Of a stretch of 64,000 bases of DNA, positions 31,357 to 42,042 are shown piece after piece. Origin of the DNA: Odiellus spinosus (lineage: Eukaryota > Arthropoda > Arachnida > Opiliones > Phalangiidae); assembly GCA_963920705.1 (NCBI GenBank), contig OY987226.1, forward strand, positions 4,838,501 to 4,902,500, written 5' to 3'. Position 1 is the stretch's first letter. The number at the start of each line of letters is the position of its first letter. A model generated the notes under the pieces. That model saw nothing but the letters and a program-made list of their open reading frames with translations. It was not told the DNA's origin and made no database searches. The position numbers and the translations under genes are program-made.

Positions 31357-32700
31357 ATGTTGCGGTTGTACGCTTTAATCGCCCTGCTAACCGGTTCCGC
31401 TTTGGGTTCCAAATATGCTGAAACCCATTCGGTAAACTTGCTAACCCAGGACGAAAATCAGTACAAAACAGTTGTCAAATGGACCATTGAGAATTTTCTC
31501 GAAATGCCTTACGTCAAAATGAGCCAATCGGGAGACAGACCTTTCTTCAAAAGTCAAAAATTTCCGGTTACATCGACTAACGAGGTTAAATGGTACTTTA
31601 CCATGGAATACGACAATAAGACTCAATCCGAAAACCAGATGGAATTATACAGTCAATCATGGATCTTCGACAACATAACCTGGTTCGACAACACAACCGG
31701 ATTCGACAACGAAACCGGATTCGACAACACAACCGGATTCGACAACACAACCGGATTCGACAACACAACCGGATTCGACAACACAACCGGATTCGACAAC
31801 ACAACCGGGTTCGACAACACAACCGGGTTCGACAACACAACCGGGTTCGACAACACAACCGGATTCGACAACACAACCGGATTCGACAACACAACCGGAT
31901 TCGACAACACAACCGGATTCGACAACACAACCGGATTCGATAACACAACCGGATTCGACAACACAACCGGATTCGACAACACAACCGGATTCGACAACCA
32001 AACCGGAATCATCAATGACGACACGGGCTTCAATTTGGTACTACATATCGAAACGAATTCTAGAATCCACGGTATGGGTGGTTACTGCGAGTGTTCGATA
32101 CTTGACGTCAACAACACGCGACATAAATCTAAAATCATTCGCCAAGAAGCGAGGAACAACGATCCTTTCTACTTCCGGTCGTTCGTAACCAGAACGGAAC
32201 TAGAAAACGAGGAAACTCTTCTACCGGACGGTGATTTAACTGTGGAATGCATTATAAATGGTCATTTGAAACTAGATCTGTCGACACAACACGACACAGT
32301 CCCGACGGAAATTGGAGGTAGAGATGGTTGGTTGTGTACCCGGGGTATCGCCGAACAATCTTTGAATATCGTTTTGAGTGATATTAAGGGTAGAACGGAA
32401 TTCATAGATATTAAATTCAAAGATGTTTACAACTACGCCAATTTGCGTATACGAAAGGATAATTTACTGGAACCGGTCCCAAAATTGATTAGTCGGATAT
32501 TTAATGGAGAGTGGGATGCCCAGAACGATTTCGTAAATATGCAACAGTTTCGGGATTTCATGAGCTTCGTTTTGAAAGGAGACGCCCCTAATTTGGAGAA
32601 GACTTGCAAAAGGTTGTACCAAGTCGCTGAAAAATACGAATTCGATTGTCTGAAAGTCGTTTGCAGCGATATTTTACAGAAAAATAGTACAAAGAAGTAA
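31357..32700 (+). CDS. Secreted MATH-BTB protein with a 19-unit sequon repeat
   Basis: 447 residues, single exon. Signal peptide MLRLYALIALLTGSALGSKY; MATH with VKWTIENFLEMPYVKM, FFKSQKFPV and EVKWYFTME. Then, in the loop before the next MATH strand (GFNLVLHIE), 19 six-residue units FDN(T/I/E/Q)T(G/W) occupy residues 104-217. MATH resumes with GGYCECSIL and LLPDGDLTVECIINGH, followed by the BTB-like part with DFMSFVLKGDAPNLEKTCKR, LYQVAEKYEFDCLKVVCSD. All seven cluster cysteines are kept, so without the insert it matches its paralogues in length. Every unit contains an N-x-T sequon, predicting a heavily N-glycosylated arm if secreted. AATAAA is at 32777. The repeat keeps all six frames open, so other frames there are artefacts. 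Confidence 0.85.
   Translation: MLRLYALIALLTGSALGSKYAETHSVNLLTQDENQYKTVVKWTIENFLEMPYVKMSQSGDRPFFKSQKFPVTSTNEVKWYFTMEYDNKTQSENQMELYSQSWIFDNITWFDNTTGFDNETGFDNTTGFDNTTGFDNTTGFDNTTGFDNTTGFDNTTGFDNTTGFDNTTGFDNTTGFDNTTGFDNTTGFDNTTGFDNTTGFDNTTGFDNTTGFDNQTGIINDDTGFNLVLHIETNSRIHGMGGYCECSILDVNNTRHKSKIIRQEARNNDPFYFRSFVTRTELENEETLLPDGDLTVECIINGHLKLDLSTQHDTVPTEIGGRDGWLCTRGIAEQSLNIVLSDIKGRTEFIDIKFKDVYNYANLRIRKDNLLEPVPKLISRIFNGEWDAQNDFVNMQQFRDFMSFVLKGDAPNLEKTCKRLYQVAEKYEFDCLKVVCSDILQKNSTKK
31666..32007 (+). repeat. 18-base minisatellite, 19 units, inside the MATH coding region
   Basis: Nineteen in-frame units of TTCGACAACACAACCGGA. Unit 1 encodes FDNITW, unit 3 FDNETG, unit 19 FDNQTG; the others encode FDNTTG. 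Differences between units are few and mostly silent (GGA/GGG, GAC/GAT), which shows recent expansion by slippage or unequal exchange. Confidence 0.95.
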
Positions 32701-32776
32701 AATTAGTTTCACGAATGGTTTAAAAAGCGCTTCTGAAACAAAAAAATTTGAGGTGAAAGTTGAAGTGTTCATGAGT

Positions 32777-32787
32777 AATAAAATAAA
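32777..32787 (+). promoter_or_regulatory. Polyadenylation signal of the repeat-bearing MATH-BTB gene
   Basis: Two overlapping AATAAA hexamers about 80 bases after the stop at 32698-32700. Confidence 0.55.
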
Positions 32788-33020
32788 GTGCATATCCTTT
32801 TCGTTGTTCCTTTATAAATTATTCGTATAGCTTACGACTACCAATCCCGCTTCGATATAGGTTAGGTAGACTTAAAGTGATGCTATAAGAGAGGACTTAC
32901 TCCTCCAATTAAGGACCAAGGTACGTATAGTTAATTTGTCTGTATTATTTCCAGCTATTGTGGTACGTTCATAACTACTCAATCCACCTAAGACTAATTT
33001 CTGGGTGGATTAGACCAATA

Positions 33021-33574
33021 CACCTGAAAAACAAATAAACAAGATGGGTGGCCGCGTGTTAAGAGGAAGGGATAAACCAGGAGGTCATGTGATTAGCAGA
33101 ACAAACCGCAGTGCCATCTAGAGAAGGGTTAAGGATTATGAGATAGTTCGATTATTTTATTGGCTATATTACGTAGTCTGCTAAGTGCTAATTTTTCTAA
33201 AACTACATGAACTAGGCCTAGACGATATCAAGAAGTAAATAACCTTAAAAGATTACATTGACGTTTCTTTTATCAATGTCAATTTTTTTCTTTTAGTTAC
33301 CAGTAATAACCTAAATCACGATAATATTAAGTTTTGAGATTTAATATCTATTAATCAATAAAATAATATTGATATTACCGAAATCGCCATAGGACTTTGG
33401 AAATGTTACAGACAATCTATAGCAGAAGACAGATACAGTTTTTTTTTCTAAACTCAAAAAATCAGTCTTTGCGCAAGACAAAAATCAGCCAATCAATCGT
33501 TCCCTTCCTCATATATTTCCCGGCAAACTAGACTGAGGCCGTTAGAATATTTCAAAGGATTTGTTTTTCAGGTG
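33021..33574. mobile_element. Candidate Tc1/mariner-like non-autonomous element
   Basis: The inverted ends CACCTGAAAAACAAAT and ATTTGTTTTTCAGGTG are 16 bases long, perfect, about 554 bases apart, and flanked by TA on both sides. No transposase frame is visible. Short perfect ends could arise by chance, so confidence is moderate. Confidence 0.45.
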
Positions 33575-34775
33575 TAATAGGTTTCTTAACTCCCTATAAG
33601 CCTAACTTAGAGGGAGCTATCTGGTAATTAACTTATAGCCCTACAAAATAGAGTCTGTTATCGTAAACAATTTAATTAAAATTTGTCCTATAAGAGACGC
33701 AGCACTTGAGAGAAAACACTTTTCGATTCTAAACCCTATTTATATTTAGGCCTAGCAAAAGCAACGAGTAATCCAACAAGATATAAACATAATTTCGTGA
33801 TCGCGTGATTCCCCAATGACACTTAAACACTCGACAAGTTTCTCGAGATTAAAAACTTTTCTTCCCAAAAGTTTAAATCTAATAAATATGGCAAAACAGG
33901 TGATCCACACGACATATTTTGGCCACAAAATACGATAATAAAAAAAATTTCAACGACATTTGATATAAAATATAAATGCTTAAGCACAATTTGTGAAAAA
34001 CAGCTGCCTCTCGATGACCACGCGTTTCAGAAACACTGCCTGAGATAAACTTGTATATTTATATACCTCTTATATATTATTAGATATCGTTATAGTGGTA
34101 AAAACCAACCACCCCTAATATTAAAGAATTCAAGATTTATATCAAATATGATCGTACATTTTCGTAGTGCCTTAATTAAACCGCGCTGATTATAACACGG
34201 TATTTTAATAAAACTATTGGTTTTAATTTATGCCAGAAAATAAATTAACATAATTTTATAAGAACCGCCTTGAGACCCTCTTGCGACTCCAGTTGGAGTA
34301 AATATATAAATGCTAAGCACCATGCACTCTCCGGAGAAATTCTGGAGACCCTTCTATATACCCTGGCTGAAAATCTTGAGGGAGAATCCATATCACTGAA
34401 GCGTAACAGGGGTGGTAGGTTTCGTTATGCACCGGCTCGAGCTTGTTTAGAGTACATTAGAAATTTTCTGCGTTATTACAATTATTCCTATAATAATTAA
34501 ATATTTTGCCTATATTATACCATTTTTCCTATCTTTCGAATATATTCCTATAATTGCCTACAGTTCCTATATACCAATTAACATTTTTTCCGGGGATTCG
34601 ATTACTTAGCGCCTTCCATTATACGAGTTATTTTGTTTTTAAAATTGCACTAGAAAAAGTAGTAAAATAATTTTTGAAAATTATTAAAATTGTTGCCAGA
34701 TCCACTGAAACATATATCTTTAAAAAGCTCGAGTGTATTATTTTCCATGAACTTGAATTTCAACCTAAATTATAT

Positions 34776-35112
34776 CAGAAGCCGATGAAACCCTCCTTTG
34801 AAGTCTATTACTCCCGGGTCTTGTCTACCCCTCTCTGTACGGGTTAGTTTCAAAAAGCGCGATTCGTACGCCTCCTAACGGTAGATATTTTCGGAGCGGG
34901 AGTTCGTCCAGCGAATATCTCTACCAGCCTTGGCGTTCGTTAAAAAAACGTCGTCGTTTGTGGAGAGAGAGAATTTCTAATTTTCCGTAGACAGGGGGTA
35001 TGAAGTAGGACCCCTCCGATCTCGTAAAATTGTGAATCTTACCCATACAGAGAGGCGCTCCTTATGGAACATTAGAGTAGTAGACTTCAAAGGAGGGTTT
35101 CATCGGCTTCTG
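34776..35112 (+). mobile_element. MITE family 1, copy 3
   Basis: 337 bases, CAGAAGCCGATG ends, perfect 7-base duplication ATTATAT on both sides. Confidence 0.9.
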
Positions 35113-35929
35113 ATTATATTTATAAAAGTACTATAAATTAATTGAAAACTCCCTATTTTTAGGGGTTTTAGAATAGTCGGCCTGATTTATTATCAATCAT
35201 AATTAAGTACTTATTGGTTGTTTCTCCTATAGAAAGTAAACCCGTACAGTAGGAAAACCAAGAGTACAGGGAAGTTGGTCACTCTCTTGTTACACAACTA
35301 AAGCGTCAGTGGCTCCCTTCTCCAAATATGTCCTTCTACTACTATACGATTTAGAAAGGTTGGTGGATTTTTTCGACTCCTAGAATTTAGTATTTAATAT
35401 ATAGTTCGCAAAGTAGTGAGATTGTGAGAAGAATTTCAAATGAATTCCTTAGAGGCGAAAATGTATAAAAGAAAAACGCTTATCCGCGGTATATCATTTT
35501 TTGACACCTTTCTAGCTTGATCTTTATTTGAATGTTTTGTTATTCAACGATGTCCAAATAGGAGGAGACAACCCCAAATTACCCGGCACCCATCTCCACC
35601 TCAAATTTTGATCGCGCTTACGTGAATTGAATGTAAAATTCAATATATTTATACCCGCTTCAAAGAGAATGATTCTGATGAAGATTTATATAGACAATAA
35701 ATTGTCGACGTACGTTTAGTTCGTAAAGGACGAAAGACTGCGTCAATAGTAAGTAACACTGATAGAATAGGAAGGTTGCTGCCAGCACGTAGATTATTTA
35801 GTGAAATATGAAGATTTCCCGCGCTTTTTGACAGGTAGAGTTTATATTAAGGTAGACAGACAACCGGACTCAATTCGGGCCTTGGCAAATTGATCTCACG
35901 CCAAGCTCGTGAATTTAATCACGAGACAT
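35113..35929. other. Gene-free spacer with a long-TIR element left end
   Basis: Mostly unique AT-rich sequence. From about 35851 it carries the left end of the long-TIR family (GGTAGACAGACAACCGGACT, CAATTCGGGCCTTGGCAAAT, CCAAGCTCGTGAATTTAATC). Family 2 copy A lies immediately after it. Confidence 0.5.
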
Positions 35930-36234
35930 CAAAAATATATTCAGGTTCCATAAGAATATGGGAGGATAGCTTTAGCCTCTGGTACCATCCTCCCAAACTT
36001 TGTAACAAAAGTTCGTCCGCAATTTTCGCAACATTTGTACGCTTAGATCTTTTTTCGGTCTGCTCCATTTTTATTACCCAAAATATTATGTCAAGGTCGT
36101 TAGTGACTATAATGTCAAGTGCGATTTACTTGAAAAATCGATTCGAAGCGGACGAACTTTCGCTACAAAGTTTGGGAGGATGGTTATTCAATCGCGGCCC
36201 TCCCATATTCTTATGGAACCTGAATGGATTCTTG
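35930..36234 (-). mobile_element. MITE family 2, copy A
   Basis: 305 bases. Ends match CAAGAATCCATTCAGGTTCC (left end mutated to CAAAAATATATTCAGG) and GGAACCTGAATGGATTCTTG, flanked by a perfect 7-base duplication GAGACAT. The internal sequence is inverted relative to copies B-D. A long open frame over it is incidental. Confidence 0.85.
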
Positions 36235-39200
36235 GAGACATTGAATAAATTAGCGAGGTTCTTTGTACATACGCCTGATGACGTCAGTTTTAGTTTTAAT
36301 TTCAGTGGGCTTTCAATGAATAACGAAAGAAATTATTTTGTTACATGATAATGAAAATAATTGCCTTAAATCCGGCCCTATACTTAAAGTAAAGGAATCA
36401 AACATGGCCTATAATATAGCTTTGTACTAGTTGCCAACACTCCAAGAGTGTCTCAGTGGAATTCCATATTTATTGTATTTAGGCTTAGCCGCTACGGAGG
36501 TTTTTTAACTCGTTCATTATTACATAACTCTCTTTGTCGAAATCGATCACGCGATTATATCATTAGAATTTCATCGCCAAATTAATGGTACGTCAAAATG
36601 TCGAATTCTATTTTATTGATTATTAAAGGGTGTACTATGACTGATAACTTTAGTATTGTTCCAATATGCGTAACTCTTATTTGTGGCTTTGTTTATATAG
36701 TCATTGAAAATGGATCAATCAATTGGTAAGCTTGACATTGAAAATAAGGGTTTTTAACAATATCTTGTACTTTTATAAACTATAGACCGGGATTTTCGGT
36801 CGCTCTATTAATGCGCTGATTCGGATTCGATCAATCACGCCGATTCGTTACACGTCAACGCGACTAATATACGCTGCCATATGTTGAATTATACTCGCTC
36901 GTAACTGCGGTTTAGGGTTAGAGTTAAGTTAATTGTATTCATGTTCGTTGTAAACACAATAGATCTATAGGAAAATTCCCAACAGGGAAAATACCTTCAA
37001 GGATCGAATAAACAAGGTATTCGGAGTTTTTCAATTTTAAGAGTATTTAATTGGATAAAATAATAAACTTGATAAATTTTCTAATGCTACATATTCAAAA
37101 TAATCTAATAATTAACTTCAATTTAGTTTTCAACTATAATTAAATATTTAAAAATTGTATTAAATCGTATAAATTACCCAATCTATCTTTTAAAACTCGA
37201 GTTAAGTTTCTTGAACAACCTGACTTGAAAATTATCCACCATACATCGAGCTCTAGCGGGTCAAGTTTGCTTGCTCATTATTTTTCAAGAGAGTAACCAT
37301 ATGAGAGAACTTTTCTAACTCATTTTATTGGGGATATATTATTTTTAAAATTTTACGTTTTAGCGAGCGAGGGCAAGCGCAACTAGGTTTTCAGCGAGAT
37401 TCGGAGCATTCTGAGATTATTAAAATTCAACCCCATGTTATGGGTCAAATGAGAATTAGTGAAGTTGTTAATTACGGCCCGATTTCGTAGTAATTGATAT
37501 AATTTCAAAGCTCTACCTATTCCAATATCTAAAGTAACCAAAAACGAGAATTTAAAGACTTATACTTTGAAGATTCGAATTTTGCACCTCAAAAGTTAAA
37601 CTAAAAGTCCGATTCCATTCTTTTCTACAATATTTTCACTAAAACAAATTTAAATGTTAAGACAGTTTTCCTATAAATATATATATATGAAGACCATCAA
37701 CTGCAGAGGTACGCGCCTTTAAGGTAGTTAGGAAAGCAAACCCATTAGTTTTTCGAGAGAGAAAATAGCGAAAGGGCATAAAAATACCATTTTAAACAAG
37801 CGTACTATATAGCTAGCTAGCCGCTTGTAGAGGGGGTATAAAAAGAAAATTGCTGGAGCTAATAAAAAGTTCAAATCGTTGCTTAAAATTGCCGCTTAAG
37901 GCGCGTAATACGTATAATACTCTCATCAACAAAATCTGATGACGGCCATGGTCGGCTAGGAACCAGGCTAATAGGTTTAGCGTAACCCCTATTTGTTAAA
38001 AGCGCTTCTAGATAAACCATCATCACTTATGACTAATAAACTGGGACATGCAACGTATTAAGCCGCGCTCAGAGGCACCAGTTTCATTAAACCAAGAGAT
38101 TCGGAGCTTCGTCATTTACTACTTCAAAGAGAAGATGAAATTGGGAAATTTTTAAAGTTGTAAAATTACCATAATTTTGGAAATTCCTAATTTACCATCT
38201 CACAGTAATTTACCTGGTATTCTCAGGTATATCTTATTTCCGTATAAACAACTCCTACACTCGTGAAAAATGTAATGTAACGTTTGACCATTTAAAGGGA
38301 GAATGCAACCTAACAACAAGTAATTGATTTTGCAATTTTTTGAAGCGTTTATGGCGTTTAAATTAATTTCTAACGTATGGTAAATTTTGAATAAAAATAA
38401 ATATAAATTTGGGCCAATCATATGATTTCCGACATTAATAGCGCTTGTAATGTCTTGACATTAAAATAATAGTCCGGCGTATTTGTCCAAGACCTTATAC
38501 ATGCCTATTCTTTTAATGTTAGGACATTACAAGCACTGTTGAAGGATGAATAATATGATTGACCCGAATTACAAAATTTTCAACATGTTTTCAAAATATC
38601 CTAAATCCAAATCAAAGAAAATACAAATATGGATGGAAAAATTCCGAACGAAACTAGGATCCCCCCATTCAGTTACATCCTCCCTTTAAAGATCGGTCTT
38701 TTATTATCCATAATTCGGTACCTGGTGCGAAATAACCGGTTTTCAGAAAAGCATCCCTCTCTACCACTCGGCTCTTACTAGCTTGGCAACTAACCCTCGC
38801 TCTAGTAAATACACTTTATTTAGATCTCCACTCAAAAATAAATCGGCGGGATGGGTAATTTTCGGAATAGTGGCATCCGAAATCGGTTACCTCCTACACA
38901 TCGCTCCTCTTTCATTAAACCGCGGCCCTAAGGACGCTAGCCGCTTTAAAACGCGTCGTTTTCCAACCCCCTAGATACCCGCTACGCCGCAAGCATACTC
39001 TGGAAGAGGACCTAAAACCACGCCCATCGACAGGGCTTGAACCTCTTGGAGAGCAGCTGTTAGATTCCCAGCGCCATCTCCTGGGTTCCCGGACGATGCT
39101 AGGCATTCGTTTTTAGTTGCGCTTAGTAAAATTACAAGTTAAATTATTAATATTAACAAATTGTAGTGTTTGGATAAAAAATGGATAACTATTATTAATA

Positions 39201-39450
39201 AATAAAGATAACAGAAAGAAGGGTAACCTCATTTCATATATTCCCAATATTTTCAACTCCTTCCTATTTTCTTCAAATCCGCCATTTTAGTCACCAAGAA
39301 ACGAGGTGATAGTTTTTTCTAGACATTAGTAGAGTCACAGCGGCGCAAAGATCCTACGCTGGAGATATTTCATATTGGTCTTTCGCGCGACACCCTCACT
39401 CCCCAAGAAGCCTCTAGTTCCCACAACACGAACTATATAGTCGCCGAAAC
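36235..39450. other. Gene-free region with a TTAA-flanked hairpin element
   Basis: About 3.2 kb without a supported gene. It contains the hairpin-family element near 38283-38697. Sequence at 38.78-39.11 kb is relatively GC-rich with short frames on both strands that match nothing I recognise. Confidence 0.4.
38283..38697. mobile_element. Hairpin-family element, copy 1 (TTAA-flanked)
   Basis: The outer ends TTAAAGGGAGAATG and ACATCCTCCCTTTAA are roughly inverted. Inside, 38438-38541 is a strong hairpin: AGCGCTTGTAATGTC and ACATTAAAATAATAG pair with CTATTCTTTTAATGT and GGACATTACAAGCACT. The outer pair CCAATCATATGATT / AATAATATGATTG extends the stem. Similar cores occur at 48428-48549 and 52129-52233. 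No coding capacity. Confidence 0.65.
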
Positions 39451-39742
39451 CAAGAAGGATCAGATAAGGAGAGGAAAAGTGGGGCTGCGTTGAGTTAGAG
39501 AGAGAAGAGCCAACCTCCCACTCGGGTGGAAAGGGGGGATATGAAATTCTCGAAGTAAACTGTTGTCACGTGGTCGCTAGCTAGCGCGTCTCATAAAGGA
39601 TTCGTTTTACCCACGTGACAACAATTTACCACGAAGCATCTCTACCCCCGTCTGTCCCCCGTTCTCCCAGAGTGGGAGTTTAGGCCGACGCAGTAGGAGC
39701 CGCGCCGTTCCCACTTTTCCTCTCCTTATCTGATCCTTCTTG
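39451..39742. mobile_element. GC-richer hairpin MITE with 7-base duplication (family 6)
   Basis: 292 bases. The ends CAAGAAGGATCAGATAAGG and CCTTATCTGATCCTTCTTG are perfect inverted repeats extending through AGAGGAAAAGTGGG. A second internal pair is TTGTCACGTGG / CCACGTGACAA. It is flanked by the 7-base duplication CCGAAAC at 39444-39450 and 39743-39749. Termini and duplication length match families 1 and 2. Confidence 0.85.
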
Positions 39743-41278
39743 CCGAAACTCTATCTATAGTAGTTTTAACCCTAACAGTATGAATAGTACGTACTGCGTC
39801 GACAAACACTTCCTGAGGTCAGGGTTACCAAACAATCGTTTAAGATGGCGATTTTCAATTTAAGGCGTCGTAAAAAGTCAATAACATTTAAAATCCCCTG
39901 CCTCAGCAACTGCCTCCCAGATATTAGTGATAAACCCAACAAGAGGTGAAGCAATTGTTACTACGTTTCTTATCTTGTTCATTCTTTAACCTATAAGATG
40001 ACGTTATAAAAATTCGTCTTTTATTAGACGGGAGTAATAAAGTGTTCCGGGGATGCTATGGAACTGAAAGTTGCCCCTATCATAACCCTATAGCTGATAA
40101 CGGCGCCCTTTCGGAGATTTTTCCTATATTAATAGGGATATAAGCATCTATTTATGATTTATCAAAATTTAACATCTCTATACGTACGTCATATCGAAGA
40201 TTGGAAAGATGGAGTACGACTTTTTGAGATTTAATAAAGGATTATATCCTAGCATTCGTATCATCGAGCCAAATACACAGATAGACTAAACAGAGTGGTC
40301 ACGGTATCCTTGATTTATAGAATATGTAGAATTAATTTCTGGATTAAGTACTTTTACGAAAATGACCGCGGGAAAGCAACTTTATCACCTGCCATAATTA
40401 AGCCCTTAACGCGTGAGAATCAACTGTAGGCTTTACAATAGCTACGCCATGACGTAGTTTTTGCGCGAAATTTTTACTTAAAAAAAATTACGAATCTCAA
40501 ATTTATAGGAACACATTTAAAACAAATTAAATTGTGGTACCGTTTCATAAATAATTTCAGCTTGATACGCATTACATATCGGCATTTACTTTTTTTTTAT
40601 GACTTCCCAGACGTTTCTGAGATATAAGAACCATGTTATATTATCTTTAATCCCAAAAAATATTAAATACTAACTCATGATATAAAAGAGTCATCAACTA
40701 AAACATGACATAAACTAAAAATATAAACAAAATAAAACATTAATAGAAGCTAAACTCCTCCCATCGCGATGGACTCTACAATGATATAAATAAGGCACGC
40801 ATTAAATATCTGAAATTTTCTTAACCTCTCGCGAAACATACAAGAATCAGCTTCAAGCTTCAGGTTCTTCAAAACTACACTATCTACCGAGATAATTCGC
40901 TTTTTCAAGATATTAAAAGTAAGTCTATTCTTGATAAGAATTGAAATCTTCGACTGAATCAGACGAGTCTCGCGGGGGAGTTAAGGAGTCGAGCATCCCA
41001 TGATGGATGGTTGAAAACCGTGAGCTGTCTCTAAAGAGGATAGAAGAACCCCCCCTTTTTAAGAAAAGAGCGTGACTTCCTTCGCTCTCCAAGGCGAGAG
41101 GGCTCACCGACTACGTGGCTCGGGCTAAATCATATAGTGTTCAATGTATAAACATGGAAATAATGACTACTTTTTCCACTATAAGGATTAATATTGTATA
41201 TCAATCCACCTCAGATTTGAACACGAGAATATAGAAACGAATATAAAGGCGTGTAGAGCACTAAGCGATGTATGTTTA
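39743..41278. other. Gene-free region
   Basis: Contains a partial copy of the TTAA repeat family at about 40330-40460 (TAAGTACTTTTACGAAAATG, GACCGCGGGAAAGCAAC, ATGACGTAGT). Nothing else is supported. Confidence 0.4.
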
Positions 41279-42042
41279 TTTAAAGTGAGGCTGAATGCCC
41301 ATAGTTTTATCATACTATTAAAACGTCATATTCAATATTTTATACCTCTGGGTTAACGCATTAGAAAGAAACCTCAAAATGAAAACTCTAATAATGTTTA
41401 CGTAATCTTTTACCAATATAAGACGTAGTTTATTTCTGGAACGTTATTAACTTTTAATTTTCATACGAAAGGTAGGACTTTCTGGGTTAAGTACTTTTAC
41501 GAAAAAGACCACGCGAACGCAATATTATCACGTGCCAGAACGCGCGAGAATTAAGTGTAAGCTCTACAATAGCAACGCGGCCATAGTGATGACGTAGTAT
41601 CAAGAATCCATTCAGGTTCCATAAGAATATGGGAGGGCCGCGATTCAATAACCATCCTCCCAAACTTTGTAGCAAAAGTTCGTCCGCTTCGAATCGATTT
41701 TTCAAGTAAATCGATCCTGACATCTATTATTAACCCGCGCCACTAACGACCTTGACATAATATTTTGGGTAATAAAAATGAAGCCGACCGAAAAAAGATC
41801 TAAGCGTACAAATGTTGCGAAAATTGCGGACGAACTTTTGTTACAAAGTTTTGGAGGATGGTACCAGAGGCTAAAGCTATGCTCCCATATTCTTATGGAA
41901 CCTGAATGGATTCTTGGTAGTATTGTATCGGCATATGTATACATATTTAAAATCGCTTTTTTACGATCTTTTCGAAAATACTATCCAATTTTCATTTGAA
42001 GCTCATGAAAAATTGAGAAATCCGTGAGAGCCTCACTTTAAA
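41279..42042 (+). mobile_element. TTAA-flanked element (family 3) with nested family 2 MITE
   Basis: Starts TTTAAAGTGAGGCTG and ends AGAGCCTCACTTTAAA, so the inverted ends AGTGAGGCT lie inside TTAA target sites, as in piggyBac or Kolobok elements. The internal block TAAGTACTTTTACGAAAAAG then TATCACGTGCCAGAACGCGC is shared by several copies in the window. It is interrupted by family 2 copy B at 41601-41916. No transposase. Confidence 0.7.
41601..41916 (+). mobile_element. MITE family 2, copy B
   Basis: 316 bases with CAAGAATCCATTCAGG ends and a perfect 7-base duplication GTAGTAT. Nested within the TTAA element 41279-42042. Confidence 0.9.

Larger units (their letters stand above)
32701..34775. 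other. Gene-free region after the MATH cluster
   Basis: Holds the 3' UTR of the last MATH gene and a candidate Tc1-like element (33021-33574). A 76-codon frame near 34270 has no recognisable features. Confidence 0.4.

Noticed and set aside
31598-32033. Long open frames in all other frames across the repeat (Arg/Cys-rich, Val/Ser/Asn-rich and others)
   Set aside because: The 18-base period keeps every frame open. The frame kept here alone has flanking MATH sequence, a signal peptide and conserved cysteines.
35890-36348. 152-codon frame with MSRSLVTIMS
   Set aside because: It runs through a family 2 MITE into unrelated flanking DNA. Other copies of the MITE do not keep it.
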